From: Spirochaetales bacterium
Lineage (GTDB): Bacteria; Spirochaetota; Spirochaetia; SZUA-6
Direction: 5' to 3'
DNA length: 61,227 nt
Assembly (NCBI GenBank): GCA_027021365.1
Contig: JALUUM010000022.1
Coordinates: 83,150 to 144,376, forward strand
The stretch's first letter is position 1. Each line of letters begins with the position of its first letter. Shown here one piece after another: positions 59,493-61,227 of the stretch. The notes below the pieces were generated by a model that saw only the letters and a program-made list of their open reading frames with translations, made no database searches and had not been told where the DNA came from. The position numbers and the translations under genes are program-made.

Positions 59493-60323
59493 TTATAATT
59501 GAGCTAGATTTGTCACAAGATTATAAATAAACCATCCATCACCTGTTATAAATAACTGTGGTTTAGCTGTTGCATTATCCTTTTGGATTCCTATACCATC
59601 TGAGTATGGTTCAAATGTAACAATTTTATCATACTTAATTCTAAACCGTTTTATTGATCCCGCAAAGTATATATGTTTATTTGTAATTCCTAATAAACCT
59701 GTATCAGCATGAACAGTCTGAGATGTTTGTACTCTCTCACCTCTGAAACCTCCTGTACGAAAATATAAACCTTTAGCAACCCTTATACTAACACCACGTG
59801 TCCCCCCAACATATCTAGTTCTAGTTTTTTCTTCATAATAATCAACATTTTGAAAAACCCATACAAGTTTTTCTGTTTTTTGTAAATTAAATGGTAGGAC
59901 TCCTTGTACTTGCATCCTTTCAGGTATTTTGCCTTCCATAATATCTCTTAATACTGAACCTTGCACAAGTTTTGTAAAAGAACCATTTTTATCCAATTCT
60001 TCTTTGGATAGAGAAAAAAGATCTATTATATTTTCCAAACTATTTTCTTCTTCTTCAGTTAAAAGATTATTTTCAAATGCTTTTTCTACAGCTTTTTCCC
60101 ATCCTGATATTATTAGACTTTTTAAATTTTTATTATTAATAAAGGAACTCTTTGCTATATCATCAACTTTATTTTTTAAATTACTTAGATTATTCTTTTG
60201 TGATTCAAAATTTTCAATTGAGGAAATAATTTCCTTTTTCCCATTTTCATATTTTTCTTCACATTCTTTATGTACACTTTTTAAAAATCCAGCAGGCTTC
60301 CCACAATAAATACAATTTGCCAT
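59493..60323 (-). CDS. Unknown protein with zinc-finger-like N terminus and PH-like C terminus
   Basis: This protein of 276 residues has three parts. An N-terminal CIYCGKPAGF and VHKEC make a Cys-Cys-His-Cys site (residues about 4-24). A coiled-coil-like middle covers about 30-120. The C-terminal part, about 150-276, reads TGLLGITNKHIYFAGSIKRF then FEPYSDGIGI and ends in FITGDGWFIYNL. This last part resembles bacterial PH/GRAM-like domains that are found behind zinc ribbons in unnamed proteins. No signal peptide. It lies 24 bases downstream of the nuclease gene on the same strand, so they may be one operon. Confidence 0.65.
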   Translation of the reverse strand: MANCIYCGKPAGFLKSVHKECEEKYENGKKEIISSIENFESQKNNLSNLKNKVDDIAKSSFINNKNLKSLIISGWEKAVEKAFENNLLTEEEENSLENIIDLFSLSKEELDKNGSFTKLVQGSVLRDIMEGKIPERMQVQGVLPFNLQKTEKLVWVFQNVDYYEEKTRTRYVGGTRGVSIRVAKGLYFRTGGFRGERVQTSQTVHADTGLLGITNKHIYFAGSIKRFRIKYDKIVTFEPYSDGIGIQKDNATAKPQLFITGDGWFIYNLVTNLAQL

Positions 60324-60347
60324 TTCACAACTCCTTGTATAAAATAA

Positions 60348-61076
60348 TTATTTCCATAAACCCTTCTTATGTTCCTTTGCATATCTTTCTAATTCCCTAA
60401 ATTCATTTAAAAATTGAAAAGGAAAAACTGTATAAGCATGACCATAGCCTTCTCTAATCAGGTCTGCATTATGGCAGGATCCATCAGGCAGATAAATATA
60501 AGCTAATAACCTACCATACTTGCCTCTTAAATTCCAATCAAAAGCAAGGTAAACAGTTTTACCTAATAGTCTCTTTTTAGTAAAGTTACTAGCCTGCTTG
60601 CCAAAATATTGCACCGGTTTTCTTGGATCCACTGTTTCCGGGGTATCAACACCGATCATTCTTATTTTTTCTATCTGCTTAATGCCTGGAGGTGGATTTT
60701 CTATTTTAACATATATGGTGTCACCATCTACATGCTTAACAACTTTTGCTCTAAGGCATTTGGATATATCAACATCTTTATAGTTCTTTAAATGATAAGC
60801 ATTAACTCTATAGAGTGCTGATAGAGAAGGAGATAGAGAATTATTGCTTTTAACCGATTGCAAAGTAGGTGGATTACACCTACTGCAGGGTGTATATCCT
60901 TCGGCCACTGCTTCTGATAACCTAATAGGTATTTTTGACTTTCTTAAATATGGGCAAGTAGCTGTATGATATTTCTTTCCGGACTTTGTGATGTAGACAA
61001 TAGGATCATCTGCATATGTTACAAATGGTATCAAGAATAGAATTAATATAATAATAGATTGGATTTTATTTTTCAT
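60348..61076 (-). CDS. Exported thermonuclease-family nuclease
   Basis: This protein of 242 residues has a signal peptide (about 1-22). A small CxxC domain (about 26-70) has KYHTATCPYLRKSKIPI, then YTPCSRCNPP, an Ada-like metal-site pattern. A staphylococcal-nuclease-like domain (about 105-240) follows. The nuclease residues are visible: DGDTIYVKIENP, then IRMIGVDTPETVDP (Arg and Glu) and YGRLLAYIYLP (Arg). It should cut DNA and RNA outside the inner membrane with calcium. Its ATG shares a base with the stop codon of the preceding gene (TAATG), so translation is coupled. Confidence 0.88.
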   Translation of the reverse strand: MKNKIQSIIILILFLIPFVTYADDPIVYITKSGKKYHTATCPYLRKSKIPIRLSEAVAEGYTPCSRCNPPTLQSVKSNNSLSPSLSALYRVNAYHLKNYKDVDISKCLRAKVVKHVDGDTIYVKIENPPPGIKQIEKIRMIGVDTPETVDPRKPVQYFGKQASNFTKKRLLGKTVYLAFDWNLRGKYGRLLAYIYLPDGSCHNADLIREGYGHAYTVFPFQFLNEFRELERYAKEHKKGLWK

Positions 61077-61227
61077 TAGTTACTCCATGTATCAATAGTT
61101 TCAGACTTTTCATTCTTAAGATATATTATCTCATCTGAGTCATTAATCGTAACCGTCAAAAGAACTGCATCTACCATAGAGTGATGCAAAGTGCCATATT
61201 TTCCTGTAGAGAGAATAATTGTATGGA
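61076..61227 (-). CDS. 3' end of an unknown gene upstream of the nuclease
   Basis: The minus-strand frame is open from the window edge to the TAA at 61078-61076. It encodes about 49 residues that include LHHSMVDAVLLTVTINDSDE and end TIDTWSN. The 5' part lies beyond the window. It has no recognisable domain. The stop overlaps the start of the nuclease gene by one base. Confidence 0.6.
   Translation of the reverse strand, partial: HTIILSTGKYGTLHHSMVDAVLLTVTINDSDEIIYLKNEKSETIDTWSN

Larger units (their letters stand above)
46123..61227. mobile_element. Integrated genomic island in tRNA-Leu (right end outside window)
   Basis: The left edge is set by the tRNA-Leu fragment. To its right the DNA is strikingly A+T-rich and its codon use is dominated by AAA, AAT and ATA, unlike the backbone. 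Gene content is that of a mobile region: integrase, excisionase-like protein, Rep-like initiator, IS relics, a second recombinase, and cargo genes. It may be a composite of two or more elements, since it has two unrelated tyrosine recombinases and IS debris between them. No second copy of the tRNA fragment is visible in the window, so the right boundary is unknown. Confidence 0.75.

Overview
The window looks like a chromosomal segment of a spirochaete-like bacterium (Spirochaetota is my best guess). The signs are a class I lysyl-tRNA synthetase, a CarD-type RNA polymerase regulator, a small histone-fold protein resembling the Leptospira/Bdellovibrio histones, and a solute-binding-protein leader ending in GGKQEA without a lipobox cysteine. 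None of these proves the taxon. I cannot compute base composition, but by eye two parts differ sharply: positions 1 to about 46,070 are of moderate G+C with tightly packed genes, and 46,123 to the end is very A+T-rich with looser spacing.

Backbone, left to right. A truncated FecR/TPR gene, a DMT exporter, an RCK_C membrane protein, a rhomboid protease and an SppA-like protease come first. They are followed by a two-gene heterodimeric ABC exporter and a small secreted protein with a strong terminator. A minus-strand run carries an NlpC/P60-like lipoprotein, then carD, ispD, ispF, rtcB and nth. carD has a promoter that places the start of the message at the initiation codon. Then come a DMT permease, a PfpI/DJ-1 protein and a short citrate-synthase-like protein.

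From 15.7 to 25.6 kb, all on the minus strand, lies what looks like one uptake-and-catabolism locus. It holds a binding protein, a MalK-type ATPase and a fused double permease, then a GntR/UTRA regulator, a class II aldolase, a HisC-like aminotransferase and a HAD phosphatase, with two more HAD phosphatases upstream. Its substrate is not known. An organophosphate or organophosphonate is plausible.

The next part holds a lipoprotein, an RND/MMPL exporter, tRNA-Arg, an AI-2E family transporter, GTP-PEP carboxykinase, class I lysS, rpiA and an unlisted 45-residue ORF. It then has an iron/cobalamin-type ABC importer, a YehZYXW/OpuC-type osmoprotectant importer, a DnaQ-like exonuclease, an HD-GYP protein overlapping a hybrid histidine kinase, and the histone.

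Island. At 46,071-46,122 lies only the 3' part of a tRNA-Leu(CAG), broken exactly at the anticodon loop. This is a classic integrase attachment site, and the foreign DNA starts there. It carries a methylase-like protein whose catalytic motifs are lost but whose DNA-recognition domain remains, a tyrosine integrase, an unknown protein, an excisionase-like protein and a probable Rep-type initiator with a perfect inverted repeat upstream. Next are a family 32-like glycosyltransferase and a three-domain GT25/sulfotransferase-like/GH16 fusion. Two IS21-family relics follow, one internally deleted and one cutting a P-loop gene. The rest is a second tyrosine recombinase, two ankyrin-repeat genes, unknown proteins and a secreted thermonuclease-like protein. 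The other island boundary, where an intact tRNA-Leu is expected, is not in the window.
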